DNA from: Pseudomonas alkylphenolica
GTDB taxonomy: Bacteria > Pseudomonadota > Gammaproteobacteria > Pseudomonadales > Pseudomonadaceae
Assembly: GCF_016009175.1 (NCBI RefSeq)
Contig: NZ_JADUCM010000006.1
Coordinates: 62,001 to 126,000 of the forward strand
DNA: 64,000 nt
Reading direction: 5' to 3'
A program made the position numbers and the translations under genes. Shown in pieces: positions 63,988-64,000 of this stretch (its first letter is position 1; every line of letters starts with the position of its first letter). The notes beneath the pieces are model-generated. The model made no database searches, was not told the DNA's origin, and was given only the letters and a program-made list of their open reading frames with translations.

Positions 63988-64000
63988 CCCCTGGCGCGCT

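Noticed and set aside
1..64000. CRISPR arrays, tRNA/rRNA genes, insertion sequences or prophage
   Set aside because: No regularly spaced repeats, tRNA-like CCA arms, transposase or integrase frames were seen.

Overview
The window is a nearly uninterrupted polar-flagellum and chemotaxis locus of a Pseudomonas. The evidence is the gene order, FleQ/FleSR and FlhF/FleN in place of an enterobacterial FlhDC system, a TIGR-like set of -24/-12 (RpoN) and FliA promoters, Pseudomonas-type REP palindromes, and high-GC codon use. The short (286 aa) single flagellin and the large glycosylation island beside it fit the P. fluorescens/putida/syringae lineages better than P. aeruginosa. I infer the genus with confidence but cannot name the species.

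Layout. Almost everything is on the minus strand. Read in the direction of transcription from the right end: cheV-cheR; flgBCDE; a small secreted-protein gene; flgFGHIJKL; three glycosyltransferase/sugar-modification blocks (about 32.8-48.9 kb); fliC; flaG-fliD; fliS-fliT; fleQ; fleSR; fliEFGHIJ; hsbA-hsbR-hptB; fliK; fliLMNOPQR-flhB; flhA-flhF-fleN-fliA-cheYZA-cheB (cheB is cut by the left edge). Only flgA and flgM, at the right edge, are on the plus strand.

Regulation visible in the DNA. Good -24/-12 elements precede fleS, fliE, fliL, fliK, flgB and flgA, with weaker ones before flhA and flgF. FliA-type elements (TAAA-N15-GCCGATAA-like) precede fliC, flgM and fliS, and a weaker one precedes cheV. 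This matches the known Pseudomonas hierarchy: FleQ with RpoN switches on early genes, FleSR with RpoN the middle genes, and FliA (held by FlgM) the filament and chemotaxis genes.

Accessory part. Between flgL and fliC lie three very large multidomain glycosyltransferases, a ketoacyl-ACP synthase III-like protein, a WecE/VioA-type sugar aminotransferase, an FAD oxidoreductase, two methyltransferases and a WbqC-family protein. Together they look like a pathway that builds an acylated, O-methylated amino-dideoxy sugar glycan and places it on flagellin. The WbqC-methyltransferase-methyltransferase-oxidoreductase-aminotransferase-glycosyltransferase operon is the least conventional part of the window and the best candidate for undescribed chemistry. 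No tRNA, rRNA, CRISPR, IS element or prophage was seen.
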